Source: Manduca sexta (taxonomy: Eukaryota > Arthropoda > Insecta > Lepidoptera > Sphingidae). From it: a stretch of 64,000 nucleotides of DNA. Below the pieces are notes generated by a model. The model ran no database searches. It was not told the DNA's origin and worked only from the letters and a program-made list of their open reading frames with translations. The first letter of the stretch is position 1. Each line of letters begins with the position of its first letter. The DNA lies in the NCBI RefSeq assembly GCF_014839805.1, contig NC_051134.1, positions 10,199,170-10,263,169 of the forward strand, read 5' to 3'. This document shows positions 24,095 to 35,741 of the stretch, piece after piece. The translations under genes were made by a program, and so were the position numbers.

Positions 24095-24445
24095 TATTGA
24101 ACTTCAATTGGGTTACAATGACTTATTTATATTGGTCATAGTTAAATCCCCAATACCTCATAAATTAATCATCTTACAAAATATCAAAGTAACATAAAGA
24201 AAATTCTTGTTATAAGTTTTTTTTTAAGAAAGGAAATCAAGTTCTTTATTATGTACCAAAGCTCATAATAAAAAAGGTCCTTTTCTATAAAGCGACATTT
24301 TGCATAAGCATTAAATAATCCTTATATAAAATTACCATTAGGTTGATTTTTGTGCAGCAACCAATCTTCAAGTAGGCGGCTTCTGCAAAATTTCAACAAA
24401 CTTAACATACAGCTGTTGAGATATATGCCTTCATCCATTGATAAA

Positions 24446-24512
24446 GATTGTCAGGATGGAAAATATTAAACATTATTAATTCATAGTGTGCAACTGTTTA
24501 TCATCATGTTTC
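24446..24512 (-). ncRNA. C/D-box snoRNA candidate, family 1 copy 3
   Basis: C box ATGATGA at 24501-24507, D box CTGA at 24451-24454, 68 nt from the acceptor at 24383. Core GTTGCACACTATGAA and TTTTCCATCCTGA conserved with copy 1. Confidence 0.7.
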
Positions 24513-25611
24513 TGGTCAGTGGGATGGCCATCATGTCAATAAGGAGTCCGCATTTTTAATCAAAACTTGGTTTCTATTGACACTGTGCCTATGAACAGTT
24601 TCCCAATAAAATTTGATACAAGGCCATCTACACGGTATGTCACTGCTCTGAGGTTCGGACCACGTACACAACCTGACATACTGAGGTTTGTTTTTTGTTT
24701 GTCGAGCAGTGATTTTGATTCTAACAGAAGGATCATAATTTGAATAGTGGTCATTTGACTTTATATTTTGGGTCAACAAGTAATTGTTAATATGAAATAT
24801 AGTATTTACCGACTTAAAAAGTATAAAAAATACTTTGGTCCAATAAAAAATTATAATAAAAGGCACATGGGGCTTGTATTGTGAACATTATATTTCATGT
24901 CCAAAGGCATGAGAAACAACCTCAGAAATCTATGGAAATACATCCCAGCTAGTAGACTGTTATTTCATAGTACAAGTGGACCGAGTTTTGCCAAATTGTA
25001 ATATATAAATTGGTGTATGAAGACTTCTGTTTTGCATAGAATAGTTTAAATGTAGAATAAAATTACTGTGAACTATATAATATATAACGAAAAAACTAAT
25101 TAAAAGTAGTAACACTATGTGTTATAGTAGTTTTGCAAACTGGTACCTTTCGGTAGAAAGTATTGACATTTTTGTATTTAAAAACCACCTGTATATTAAA
25201 TACTTACATTCTGCAATAAAGGAGTTTAATTTATTTTCAATATGTATCAACTACTTTATATATTTCTGGATTATTATTTGTTGCAGCTGGAATTCCTTAT
25301 GTAAAAAAAAAATCACACATACTTTTTTGTGTTAGATATAGTTCTTGGCATGTTTTGCTAAACAGTATAGTAGATCGCATTTGGACTATTTGTGTGTTAA
25401 CTATTAACTTATTTTTAAATAATTTGTCAGTTCATTTTGGCATAACTGGGTCCAATTATGAAAAAAAATATTAGTAAACATCAACACTTACCATGAAATA
25501 TTTTTGAATGTTGATTGTTGACCGATCCATATTCCCAATCAGGTTACTATGCCTGTAAAATACCTAATTTAACTACTTGTCTATATAAATTTACGGATGT
25601 TTTAATCAACC

Positions 25612-25678
25612 AATCATCAGCTTGGAAAATTATAAACATTGTTTGTTCATAGTGTGCAACATAGTATCATCATATTGA
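25612..25678 (-). ncRNA. C/D-box snoRNA candidate, family 1 copy 4
   Basis: C box ATGATGA at 25667-25673, D box CTGA at 25617-25620, 64 nt from the acceptor at 25553. Flanking TCAAT and ATTGG can form a 5-bp terminal stem with one G-U pair. Core GTTGCACACTATGAA conserved. Confidence 0.7.
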
Positions 25679-25869
25679 ATTTTAAGTTTTAATAAATTGC
25701 AATAAGTATATAAATGGTTAGGTAGGGCATGGTTGCTTCTAAGGTGAAATTGAAATCTATAAAACAATCATATCCATGAGAAAGTAAAGAAAACATAAAA
25801 ACAGCAGACATTTTTTTCATATGGGATCCATGCAAAAAAGTGCACAATAGCGTATTTGGGACTGGAACA

Positions 25870-26165
25870 TTCTTCTGAAACAAATGTCCGCAGGTTCAAA
25901 ACACACGACTTTGACAATTCAGTTATATGTGAATTGTTTATAAAGTATTGTTTGCTTTAGCAGTGAAGGACATCATTGTGGGAGAGCCTACGACCTGAGA
26001 ATTGTTTAAAAAGTGTTTCAAGGGTATGTGAATTCTGCTAACCCATACATTCTAATACATACTAAGCCAGAGTGTTGGACAAAGTTTTAAATCTCAATAA
26101 TAGAGGCCAGTGTTCAACAGTATGCAATATATACTAATACAGAGCTGATATTTTTATTAATATCC
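25870..26165 (+). repeat. Degenerate ATT-tailed SINE
   Basis: Aligned with 357-637: AAATGTCCGCAGGTTCAAAA, GTGAATTCTGCTAACCC, AGTGTTGGACAAAG, AATACAGAGCTGATATTTTT. More diverged than the 54-kb copy. Confidence 0.5.
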
Positions 26166-26722
26166 TTATAAAATGTCTATAACCTACGATCTTTATATAT
26201 TTATATCTTAGGACAACGAGATATAACATTTAGCTTCATGGATTCCAGAAAGTGATTTTATAAGCGGTAATGGTACCCTGTCACACCAGGGTCATTCGAT
26301 ATGCAGGGCCAATGTTACAAATAACGTAAAGTTGGTTCCATAAATCAAGACGTGAGGTTATTTTTTGGCTGTCATTATCACGTTGGGGAAAAGTTTATAG
26401 GTTAAGTGTGTGAAACATACATAATGAGTTTTTTTTAACTCGTACATATGTATTTTAACTGAATTCATAGATTGATTAGATTAGATAATTAAAATGCTAC
26501 CACGCCACCACGTGGGGCCTCACCACTGGGGGTTCCTGAGCGTTCACTTTCTGGTTTTCATTGTTTACAAGATACATAAAAATCGAATAACTACGTGTTA
26601 TTTTGTGATATAAACATGCACATTTAATACATTAGTAGGTATTATTTAACTTTATTCTTGAAAATAAAAATTAATATACCTGCTCGCCTGAAGTCGAACC
26701 GAGTCCCGAGCAATGCCGAGAC

Positions 26723-27315
26723 CAGGGTGACCACCTCAAAAATCGCGAATCTGCCTGACCCTGGCAAAAAATCTGCCAAAATCTGCCTAACCCAACTCCA
26801 GAATATATCTAAAATATGCCATCATATTATAGCATCCATGAAGACGGGTATAAATAAATTAAATACTATGTATTCAAAGGAATTCCTTTATTGAACTTGA
26901 AACATTTGAATTTTTTTTAATTACTCCATTCACTACATATTTTTATGTGTCACTCTGGTCGGTACGAACGCTCGTATTTTCTCTTCATCATACACGGAAA
27001 ACAACTGCACACATTAAACGCTAAAATAATAGCACAGGAAATCCCCGTACTATGCCCGTGACAAAAGTTGCTAGCTCAGTAAATAATTTCCTACCAAATA
27101 TATGCATAATAAAAATAATGTAAATAATAAGCAACAGAAAATTATAAGGATTCAATTTATATATAATAAAGATAGAGATTCAAAAATAATAAAGATTAGC
27201 TTGAAATCTGTCAAAATCTGCCACTTTTTTGAAACTTCAGCTTAGTCTGCCAGAGTTAAAATTTTGGTGCCAAATCTGCCCAAATGGCAGAAATCTGCCA
27301 CAAATGGTCACACTG
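26723..27315. mobile_element. hAT-type MITE with intact target duplication
   Basis: Terminal inverted repeats CAGGGTGACCA and TGGTCACACTG (10 of 11 match) are flanked by a perfect 8-bp direct repeat GCCGAGAC at 26715-26722 and 27316-27323. An 8-bp duplication and CAGGG/CAGTG termini are diagnostic of hAT transposons. No transposase is present in 593 bp. Subterminal AATCTGCC motifs recur at both ends, a possible transposase-binding array. It lies in the long fourth snoRNA-bearing intron. Confidence 0.8.
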
Positions 27316-28473
27316 GCCGAGACGTCAATATTTGACAATTGCCAGAAAAATTGCTATCGCTAACTACTTATTTTCTATGAGTGTTGCTATTCACCCTTTT
27401 AAATAAACAGGATACTAAAATTATTTTTCTCTTATATCGTTCAAAGCTTCAATAAATTATTAATAAAATACATAACAGGTATGTACATATTGAAAATTTT
27501 TACTTATTGTGTTTCTTGGCTGAGAGGAATTTAGGTAGATTTTTTGTTAGTACATGGAGCATACATAATATTTAATTTAAAAATTTTGCTAAGATTCCAG
27601 TTTTGTAATACGGAGGTAGGTACATGTAAATAAAAAACCAATACTCATTTAATTCGACCTAGATATTATTAAGTCTGGTAGATAATTTATTTTGTATATA
27701 AAACAGAATTTATATAGTATTTTCTGCAGAAATAGGTTCGTGCGTGCCAGTATTTTTTAAAAATAAAAGTATTCAACGATTTTTTTCAACATTTTCTACA
27801 GGTCTGAGGAAGCTCTTCTTTCATCATCTTCAGCGTCGGAAGTATAAGTTTTTTAGATCTTGATAATAGAATTATTCTGAAATAGAAAAATAGTATTTAA
27901 TTAGTAAAGAGTGCAAAATGATAAAATTAATAATTATAATTAATGCTTAGCTGGGCTTTTTGTTCGGACGAAATGATTGGGTGGTTGGGTGAATTTTAAT
28001 TATTTAGGAAGCAAAGAAAAAAAGTAAAAAAAAATACTAAAGACTACTATTTTTATATATCGGCAAGGCAGTGACCCCATAGCACATGTTGCTAAGTAGA
28101 ACGGGGTCCAGATAGAGCGTTGACTGATGAAGAGTTTATCCATCATCAGTTGACTTGCCGACATTTTCTATAAAAGCAAAGAAGGAAGAGGTTTAATTAG
28201 GCACCCGCTCCAAAATTGGTAACCAGTATAATATAGGTATTGTTAAATATTTTTTTGGTTTTTAGTGGTTTTTGAGGGCAGTATAATTTTTCGTTCCATC
28301 TCAAAAATGAACCAATCAGAACAAAGTTTTTTTTTTATATGGTTACAAAATATGACTTAATTTGATTAATTCGGTCTCGGAAAGGAATGCAGATTGAGAT
28401 AGAGATCGTTTATTAAAAAAGGCTGTTGATGATGCCGGCCTTTTTTAAATCCTTATGTAATACATAGACTCAT

Positions 28474-28621
28474 ATTGAAATTAAACTAATTGTTGGATTC
28501 TATCGCGGTTTTTTATGTTTTGACCCCCGTGACCATGAAGGCTGCAAAGTCTTCGAAACGTCGAGAGAAAAATAAAATATAAAAAACCGCGATAGAATCT
28601 GAAAATTAGTTTAATTTCAAT
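28474..28621. mobile_element. Palindromic Penelope-like terminus (copy 2)
   Basis: ATTGAAATTAAACTAATT at the left is answered by AATTAGTTTAATTTCAAT at the right, and ATCGCGGTTTTTTAT by ATAAAAAACCGCGAT. Between them is the family signature CCATGAAGGCTGCAAAGTC. A compact fold-back derivative of the Penelope-like ends. Confidence 0.55.
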
Positions 28622-28969
28622 GTCTAACATTCGCGTAAACATAAGAAATCATTATATAGACTGATCCCGGAAAATAATACACTTATGTAGACCACTATAG
28701 CCAGTTTACCACCTTGCGTAGGTACGGGTTTCGCTTTGATACAAGTATATGTATGTATTTTTTTAGGTAACTGATTCGTTCGTATTCCTTCTAACGATTC
28801 ATGAATGTAAAACACGTATATACTTACTATTTCAGGTTTTTATTGTTTGCGATAGACTGCAAACCTGCAAAGTAGGTGATCATATTTTGGTTACACCTTA
28901 GCCCCTGTAAAAAAAGAAAAATATTATCATGGTGCGATTGAGTATTCTTTACATTTGTTGAAGGTAAGT

Positions 28970-29037
28970 AGTCATCAGCATGAGAGGTTGTATACACGGT
29001 TTAATTCCTATCAGATGTTCAGTGGTCATCATATTTA
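28970..29037 (-). ncRNA. C/D-box snoRNA candidate, family 2
   Basis: C box ATGATGA at 29026-29032, D box CTGA at 28975-28978, and inside them a D'-like CTGA followed by a C'-like CTGATAG, so a full C-D'-C'-D order. The D box is 70 nt from the acceptor at 28905. Guide sequences differ from family 1. Terminal stem is weak. Target not determined. Confidence 0.65.
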
Positions 29038-29344
29038 ATCTTATAAAAAGGTAAATAAAATTTTGACAATGAATTTTGTTCAATTTGCCACTACAAAATT
29101 ATAATTAAGTCATTACACTGAAATAGTGCCCATTGAAGACAAGGGGCCTTGAGCACTTTTTTAAAAAGGTTTTACTTGACTGCACCAGAAGATGGGAAAT
29201 GGTTTTGTTTTGGAAAATGAATGGTATTCAATGGACTTTGTCAAAAACTACAAGTGTAAAGAAAATGTATTAAATTGGTACTTACTAAATATGACGATGC
29301 TGCTCATACCAGTATTTTGAATTGGATTTTTGCTTGATCCTGTT

Positions 29345-30890
29345 TCAAAAGGTGAAGTTATTATTTTCTTCAAGAAAGTTTCTCATTTTGTCCAATGGCC
29401 ATTTTCGTCAGGTTTTTAGGCTCTTTTGGCATAACGATTGTTCCCGTTGACCGTTTAGTGTAGTTTCCATTGAAGCGTTTAACTCCATAATGTTTTGTTA
29501 TAGCCAATTATCTTGTGTCAATAAAGATATTGTATACAAATTGTAGTTGGAGTCTCTCCCTTCCATTTCTTGCTATGATGGTGTTAATCAGCTAAAGTAA
29601 TACTTTCAACGATGGTGACATTAATGCACCATTTACAGCGCCCCATGCTTTTTATACATTTTTATAGATACAACGCTATCTAAATACGTTTATCACCAAT
29701 TTATCTATTTTGGTAAACATCGATAAATCATAACGAATTATGTCAACTGATTTTGTAGACAGGTAGGTACTTGAAATTTTAACGTTTGTACGCTTACGTC
29801 TAAAGCCCTAGAGGTAGGCACGTTTCGAACTCACCTAAGTCTTGCATCTTGGGACTTGTAAAACTAAAAATAAATATTACCATAAATTATTTACATTCTA
29901 GTTTTTATCATATTCATTATTCTACTATTGATATAAATGTTAAAGTTGGTGAAGAAGTTTAGATATTTGTTAGAAGTACTTACATAATGTAAACTCAAGT
30001 GAAAATCGATACAATTGACACCTGACCTGTAAGTTCAACTATTCTTTATTCATTTTTAATTTGTTTTATGTTATTTACAGTAGAAGAGTTAAAAGTAATT
30101 CACTTGATGGCAGGTAATCATTGTCGTCTATAATTAATACCTACAATACAAAAATGGATTTATGTGCCGTTAGGGTCTGTTCCACTATTTCTTTTGATTG
30201 ACAGTGATACGGACTTTTCGTATGAATGCGTGTATGTTTATGAGGTATATAATATGATAGAAATGCATGCGTAGCTTCTTCATTAGATATAAGTTAGCCA
30301 TTTTATAATAATAAATTATAGCTTTCTTTCATATAATGATTTGTGATGGGATCTTAGTTTTCTTATTGATTTTCGAATTTAATTGTTTGTTGATTTTTAT
30401 AATGCTATCAAATTATAATCATAATTAATGGTTATCATCAATTTTATCTACTTCATTAATCTTCGACAAATCGTTACGAATTTTCAGGTGGTGTTCTACT
30501 TCGGTGGTATTTTATTTGTCATACTTTAATCATACACAGGACTACATTCTGGCCTTGAAGTGTTCGCAAAACAATTAATAAACCTATAATGTTACGAGCC
30601 ACATTTCCGTTCGATGATGTGGTAGAAGGTAAAGTTATTTCCATATCTTCTTATTCTTCTTCAAGTTATATATGAACCCAATGCTGAGTGTAGGCCTCTT
30701 GCAATGCACGCCAGGTTGTTCTGTCTACTGCAGTCCTAATCCAGGGTCATCATGCCACGTGGACCAGGTCATCGGTTTTTGTGACTGTTACTCCCAAACT
30801 GGCTATAATTTAATCTTCGACAGCTAGCATGTGGTTTTTTGTCTAATATTTTCCCCATTTGGGCATTGAGTTAGAGATTATCGGTTTCAC
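29345..30890. other. Gene-free or uncertain upstream region of the snoRNA host
   Basis: Two small putative minus-strand exons with good splice sites lie at 29835-29863 (TATTTTTAG acceptor, GTGAGT donor) and 29984-30026 (CTTACAG acceptor, GTAAGT donor), but their introns hold no recognisable snoRNA. Otherwise nothing is recognised. Confidence 0.35.
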
Positions 30891-30896
30891 ATTGTA

Positions 30897-32182
30897 AGGC
30901 CTGTTTTCAATTTAATTAGTGCGAGTGTAGGTAATTAGTAATCGCGACTGATTAGTGCAGGTGTGTAGTGCGAGTAGTGTCTAATTTTGTTTATGGGCGG
31001 ACATTTATAACTCATTTAGATAATATACAACGGCTTCAACTACGTATTCTTAAAACAATAGTTCCACAGAAAATAAAGGAACAATACAGTGATAACAATT
31101 ATTATGGCTTATTCCACTTTTGTAATATTTTACCAATTCGAGAAAAATTCAACTTTTCTATAATTGTAGATCACGCACAGAACACTGATCTCCAAACAAT
31201 ATCGCAGCACAATAAAAGTACACGGTTAACATTAAAATCACAGTACAAATTACCTCGTTATAACAACCTTTACGGACGTCGTACAGTAAAATATATGGTA
31301 CCCTACCTATTAAATCAGTTACCCATTGACATAATAAATAAAATTAATTCCGAAAACATAAAAGTAACACTCAAAAAGTATCTCTTAAATAAGATTAAAA
31401 TATAACATATATTAGACAAAAAGTAAGAATAAAGAAATAAATAAAAAACAAAAATATATATATTTACATATTAAAAAGCAACATGATGTATGGAACCATT
31501 TAATGATCCTGTCGGACGTTCCACGAGAACGCATGCATACAGCTACCTACCTGCACTTGATAATTTACAATAACTTATTGGAAATATAAGCAGCTACCCT
31601 CGTAGGTCAGCCAATGTAGAAATAAAAGAGGTATATATATATACATATATATATATCCTTAAGGTTACATTAAATTTATTCTTATGTAGTTCCTTTAATA
31701 TTAACTGCACTTGATTAAATTATAACTCAATTCTTTATTAATGTATTTGTTATATTTAGTAAATTTAGCGGATGACGGATGATGTAGATGTACACAAAAA
31801 CTTAATCTAGTTTATGCTACATCTTTTGCTATATCAACTATTGTTAAGTGTTATTGATTATAATAAAAATAAATAAATAAATAAGCTGTGTTTAGTAAAT
31901 TTAGTTGTGAACCGTCGGCCCGCAAGTATGGACGAGCCTCAAAAAGAGCGCTAAACACTAAACATTGCTGTCCAGACGTGTTTAGTGGTAGGCACTCAGC
32001 CAGTGAGGGGGAAGGCAGAGCGCGCGGGACGTGGCTACTCGCAGTCTACTCGCAAAAAATAGAACACGCTTTTAATCACTATACTACGCAGGTTACTATA
32101 CACTCGCACAAATTAATCGGGGACCACACATGTTTGATATTAATCACTTAACTCCTGCACTAATCAAAGTGAAAACAGGCCT
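30897..32182. mobile_element. DNA transposon with AGGCCTGTTTTCA inverted termini
   Basis: AGGCCTGTTTTCA at 30897 is matched by TGAAAACAGGCCT ending at 32182, with weaker pairing continuing through ATTAGTGC. GTA flanks both sides (30894-30896 and 32183-32185), a likely 3-bp target duplication. The superfamily is not certain; a 3-bp duplication would suit PIF/Harbinger-like or related elements. No transposase seen. A LINE fragment is nested inside. Confidence 0.55.
30968..31885 (+). mobile_element. 5'-truncated non-LTR retrotransposon (LINE) 3' end
   Basis: A 145-codon frame to 31405 (LDNIQRLQLRILKTIV, LPIREKFNFSIIVDH, YNNLYGRRTVKYMVPYLLN) looks like the region after the reverse transcriptase in CR1/Jockey-type LINEs. 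It runs to a TAA, a 3' UTR and a terminal (AATA)n repeat at 31865-31885. The 5' part is missing. It is an insertion into the surrounding TIR element, not a host gene. Confidence 0.55.
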
Positions 32183-32317
32183 GTAGCCACATTGCTTACT
32201 CAGGCAATAATTTTTTTATTGGGTATTCAATAAACTAAACACAGTACAATATAATTTAAATTGTTTACTAGTCATAAATTGAACAGGTATTGTTGGTTCC
32301 AACTAGTTTTACTGGAG

Positions 32318-35300
32318 TTACATCTGGCCCCGAATCCAGGGTACGAAGGAGGTGACACGTGCGTAAGCTGCCGGATGTCTCGCCTCGCAGCCACGGTTGG
32401 ACCCGAAGGACACAATTCCAATCTAAAAAAATACAATATTAATAAAATGGTTATTAATAATATTACAATATGAATAACTGAGCTGGTATTCCTTATACCA
32501 CACATCATGCAAGGAATCCGTTGTGTGCCTGGTATTGTTAACTGTGTGTGTGTGTTTTTTTCTTATTATACTTTTTTTTGTTGTATTTATGTGTTTGTAG
32601 AGAAATAAATGGTTTAAAACATGTCGTGGGGGGGAAACACATTTTTTCCTAATTAGTCATGAGACGATGCAAGCAAGAATAGTGTTAAATATTTAATCAA
32701 GTCTCCATTATGATATCAGTTAGAACGTACAATTGATCGATAAGCAAACGCACAGATAAAAATTATTCGTTCTAGGTGTGCTATTTTTTAGACAAAATCA
32801 GAACTGAATTTATGGGAATGACATAACCGTACTTAATACATTACATTTTCTATTTTAAAATTAAGACTTTTTTTATGTACATATAATTGATTGTCAATAA
32901 TTTAAATAATAAAGAACTTAATTGTAATACGTACATACACTTAAATATTCATATTATTATCCACATAATGTTGTAGTGTTGTATGTATTTCGCGCCGGTA
33001 AGGCTTAACTAATAAATAAATAAACTAGAATTAATAACAAATGTTGCAAATATGATAATTAATTTATATCCTCCATTATAACTAATTATGGTTTAAATTA
33101 GATAATGAGGTTCCATTTCGATCCCTGGACGATTACTTGTAGTCATAAATCTACAAATCCATCACTCGTCATATTATTTATTATCTACCATCAAGTATGT
33201 ACTTCCACAGTATATCTGTCAGAGTAAATACCTACGTCACATTATTTTCTGATTCATCCTTACACCTGTGACGTCTTCAATATAGAAAATATCATTCCAC
33301 CAGTCTGAAGAAAAATAGCTGTACTAAATAGTTTTTGTTAAAGCGGAATCTAAATCAGGTCTTCTAAATTAGTGCTTTTCCTTCAATGGAATTCTTCAAT
33401 ACTCACAAGAACTCTTTGTCCTCCGATGGTGGCTGATAGTGGACCACCAGAGTCGCTGCTGCAAACGTTGCCACCGTTGGCCGCTGGGTTCGTGCAGAGA
33501 TTAGAGTCGATAATATTATTAGGGAAGACACCGCGGCATGCAGCATTAGTGATAACTTGCAGGGTCACGTGGCTCAACACTTGGTTAGGGCTGATTCCTA
33601 CATCTGTGAATTAAAAGATTTATTTGATTTCAATCTTTATCATCTATCACTTCTTTTATAGATTCGTCTAGTACTTTTCCTTCTATGGAAGTTAGTCAGT
33701 TTAATAAGTTCGTTTGTTTAAATTTTAGGGTGCAATAGACAATTAAATTGACTTGTCTTTAATTGGTACTATAATATTACAAATTTTGAAATTTAAATTA
33801 TTATTGAAAAAAGTAATGTGGAACAAAATTATATTTGAACATCTTGCCAAAAAGGTAAGGCTGATATTATTACTTCTATTCTTAGACTGGCTCAATTTTA
33901 TACGTTTTAACTTACTGTCACCAACCCTGCCAAAGCCTGCTGCCTGGGCCCATGTTCCAGTGAAATTATTGTTTAGCTGAGCACCAGTAGGTAGATTGAT
34001 GGGCCGGATCACATCTGAAAAGTTCATTGAATATTAATTATAAGCAAATAAATAATGATAGGCTGTTAGGACTATTTTATGTCACATTTTCATGTCGTAT
34101 ATGCATCATCAGGTTGACGGCGTCTGCGTGGAGTCTTAGACTCAAAGTTTTTGATAATTTTAAAGTACTTACTTGTGAACGTTATTCTATTGAATCTAAT
34201 CATGGCGACATCATTATTTAAATTCCTTGTATTCCAGTTGGGATGCATGGTCACGTTACTGGTGCGAACTCTAACTCCGCCGCTGAAGAGACGGACAGAG
34301 CCAAACACAACTTCGAACTGTCGCGCCTGCACCCACCCGTCGAACCAGCAGTGGGCCGCTGTCACAGCACGAGTGTTGCTGAGCAGTGCTGAACCGCAGA
34401 CAGATTGGCCACCAGGCACCGCAATCACCAGTCCGCCCTACGTAATGATTAGACGATTGTCAATTTCAAGGTACTTAGGATTCTTATTAACATTGCACAC
34501 ACATCACGCATTTATTCCCGAAGGGGTATGCAGAGGTGCAACCAGGGCTCGCACTTTTCGCAGTGTGTTCCATTCCACGATGTGATAGGGGGCGAGCCTA
34601 TCGCCATATCGGGTACAAATTCCAGACTCCGGGCTGATACTGCGCAGAAAAACTCAATTATCACTTTGCCCGAGCCAGGATTCGAGCCCCGGACCTCAGA
34701 GCGTTGCCGTACCGCGCATGCAGTACAACTACGCCACCGCAAGTAGTCGATTATTAGCATTAGTGAATTTAAATAACCGTTGTATGATCACTTGCTCCCA
34801 CTTGATACCCCAAAATTAGTATAGTACAACCCTATATTGTCACCGCTTCCATTAAGTATGCTGCTGACGTATTCATAAAATTTTGTATCAATTCGATGTA
34901 CTATTACTTCGGTGGTATTTCTTAATCATGGGAATTTGAGTTGATGATGCATCATTATATAGTCTGCTGGATAACCAACCTGTCATTTCACCAGTTTACA
35001 GGAGGTAATATAGCGTATTTCGCACCTTAAGTATCGTCCCAGTGTAGATCATGATAGACGCGCAACGGTGGAAACAATAGAAATTTTAAGTTTGAAATGT
35101 AAATTTAAATAAACATCGATCAAAAAATGAAATTAAAAAGTCTGCTTGTCGACTCCTTAACTGTGTTATAAGTGCCTAGATGATAATATTTTGTGTACCT
35201 AGTGATTAATGCAGTCACTTTTTTATTTTCTTTCTAAAGATTTATTTGTCTAGGTTATTAATACAATAATACAATGTTATCTCTCTTATTGCAGTGTCGA

Positions 35301-35688
35301 TTTTAGATGAACCTAGAACATGGAAAAATCGATTGAATAGTGAAGACCAACTGCAGGTATCGACGTTCAATATCCCTTCTTAAATAGATTTACTGCTTTT
35401 TTTTCATAGGTGGAAATGATAAGTTAAATACCAAAAAACCTTGTATCTTATCTTGTTTTTTGTGTTTAAGAAAATTCTTGAAGTACTAACCATGTAAGGG
35501 TATGCGCCGAGTGCTGCCGGAGAGCCATTGAAGATCCTGCTGCCGTCGAAGTCAGCGGCCTGTTCAGCTTGCCTGATGTGCTCCGCCTCCCTCATGCCCA
35601 CATTCTTGTGGTAGTACAGCACGGGCTCCTCCGCGGGAAATGCCGACACTGACGCCGCGACCGCGAGTAGCAATATTTCAAGTTTCAT
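32318..35688 (-). CDS. Protease F: secreted chymotrypsin/brachyurin-like serine protease
   Basis: Five exons, minus strand: 35491-35688, 34173-34437, 33916-34014, 33407-33603 and 32318-32422, giving 287 residues. The signal peptide is [16 protein letters not shown]; the propeptide ([17 protein letters not shown]) ends at R51 before IFNG, an unusual variant of the IVGG start. The triad is complete: H95 (TAAHC), D142 (NNDVAMI), S239 (SDSGGPL). The residue before the Asp-Ser pair is Ser, not Gly. The C-terminus is FVPWIRGQM. An AATAAA-type signal lies at 32215-32220. Intron 1 carries an inverted SINE (34498-34745). F, G, H and I form a subfamily distinct from A-D, with exon 2 one codon shorter and exon 4 one longer. 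Role: extracellular proteolysis, probably digestive (inferred). Confidence 0.9.
34498..34745 (-). repeat. tRNA-derived SINE in intron 1 of protease F
   Basis: Reverse complement of the 10022 family: CATCACGCATTTATTCCCG, CTATCGCCATATCGGG, CCAGGATTCGAGCCCCGG. Absent from the same intron of G and H, so inserted after those genes separated. Confidence 0.6.
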
Positions 35689-35733
35689 CTTCGACTGTTT
35701 TATTTACGACAACCATCTTCGCTAAATACTCAG

Positions 35734-35741
35734 CTTTTATA
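35734..35741 (-). promoter_or_regulatory. TATA box of protease F
   Basis: TATAAAAG on the minus strand, 46 nt before the ATG, in a promoter block conserved with G and H (TAAAAGG/CTGAGTATTTAG). Confidence 0.65.

Larger units (their letters stand above)
22745..29339 (-). ncRNA. Putative snoRNA host gene (multi-exon non-coding RNA)
   Basis: Exons read on the minus strand: 29286-29339, 28828-28904, 25492-25552, 24336-24382, 23903-23967, 23272-23306 and a terminal exon from 22859 to about 22745. Acceptors are strong (e.g. TTTTTTTTACAG before 23306 and CTTTTTTTACAG before 28904) and donors mostly GTAAGT. The joined exons hold no long reading frame. Five introns each carry one C/D-box element, always with the D box 64-70 nt upstream of the next acceptor, the spacing known for intron-processed C/D snoRNAs. 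This structure of tiny exons and one snoRNA per intron matches UHG/Gas5-like host genes. A possible ATTAAA signal is at 22766-22771. Two further small exons may lie upstream (29835-29863 and 29984-30026). I did not find the promoter. The exon chain is inferred, not observed as RNA. Confidence 0.6.

Noticed and set aside
24682..24723. Possible extra host exon on the minus strand (TTCTGTTAG acceptor, GTATGT donor)
   Set aside because: Its upstream intron would hold no snoRNA, and skipping it keeps the one-snoRNA-per-intron pattern; splice signals are weaker than those of the other exons.
29408..29411. CTGA 68 nt upstream of the acceptor at 29340, hinting at a sixth snoRNA
   Set aside because: No C-box-like sequence occurs within 100 nt upstream, so the spacing is probably coincidence.
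30968..31405. 145-codon ORF as a cellular gene
   Set aside because: Sequence character and the (AATA)n-terminated 3' UTR identify a truncated LINE.
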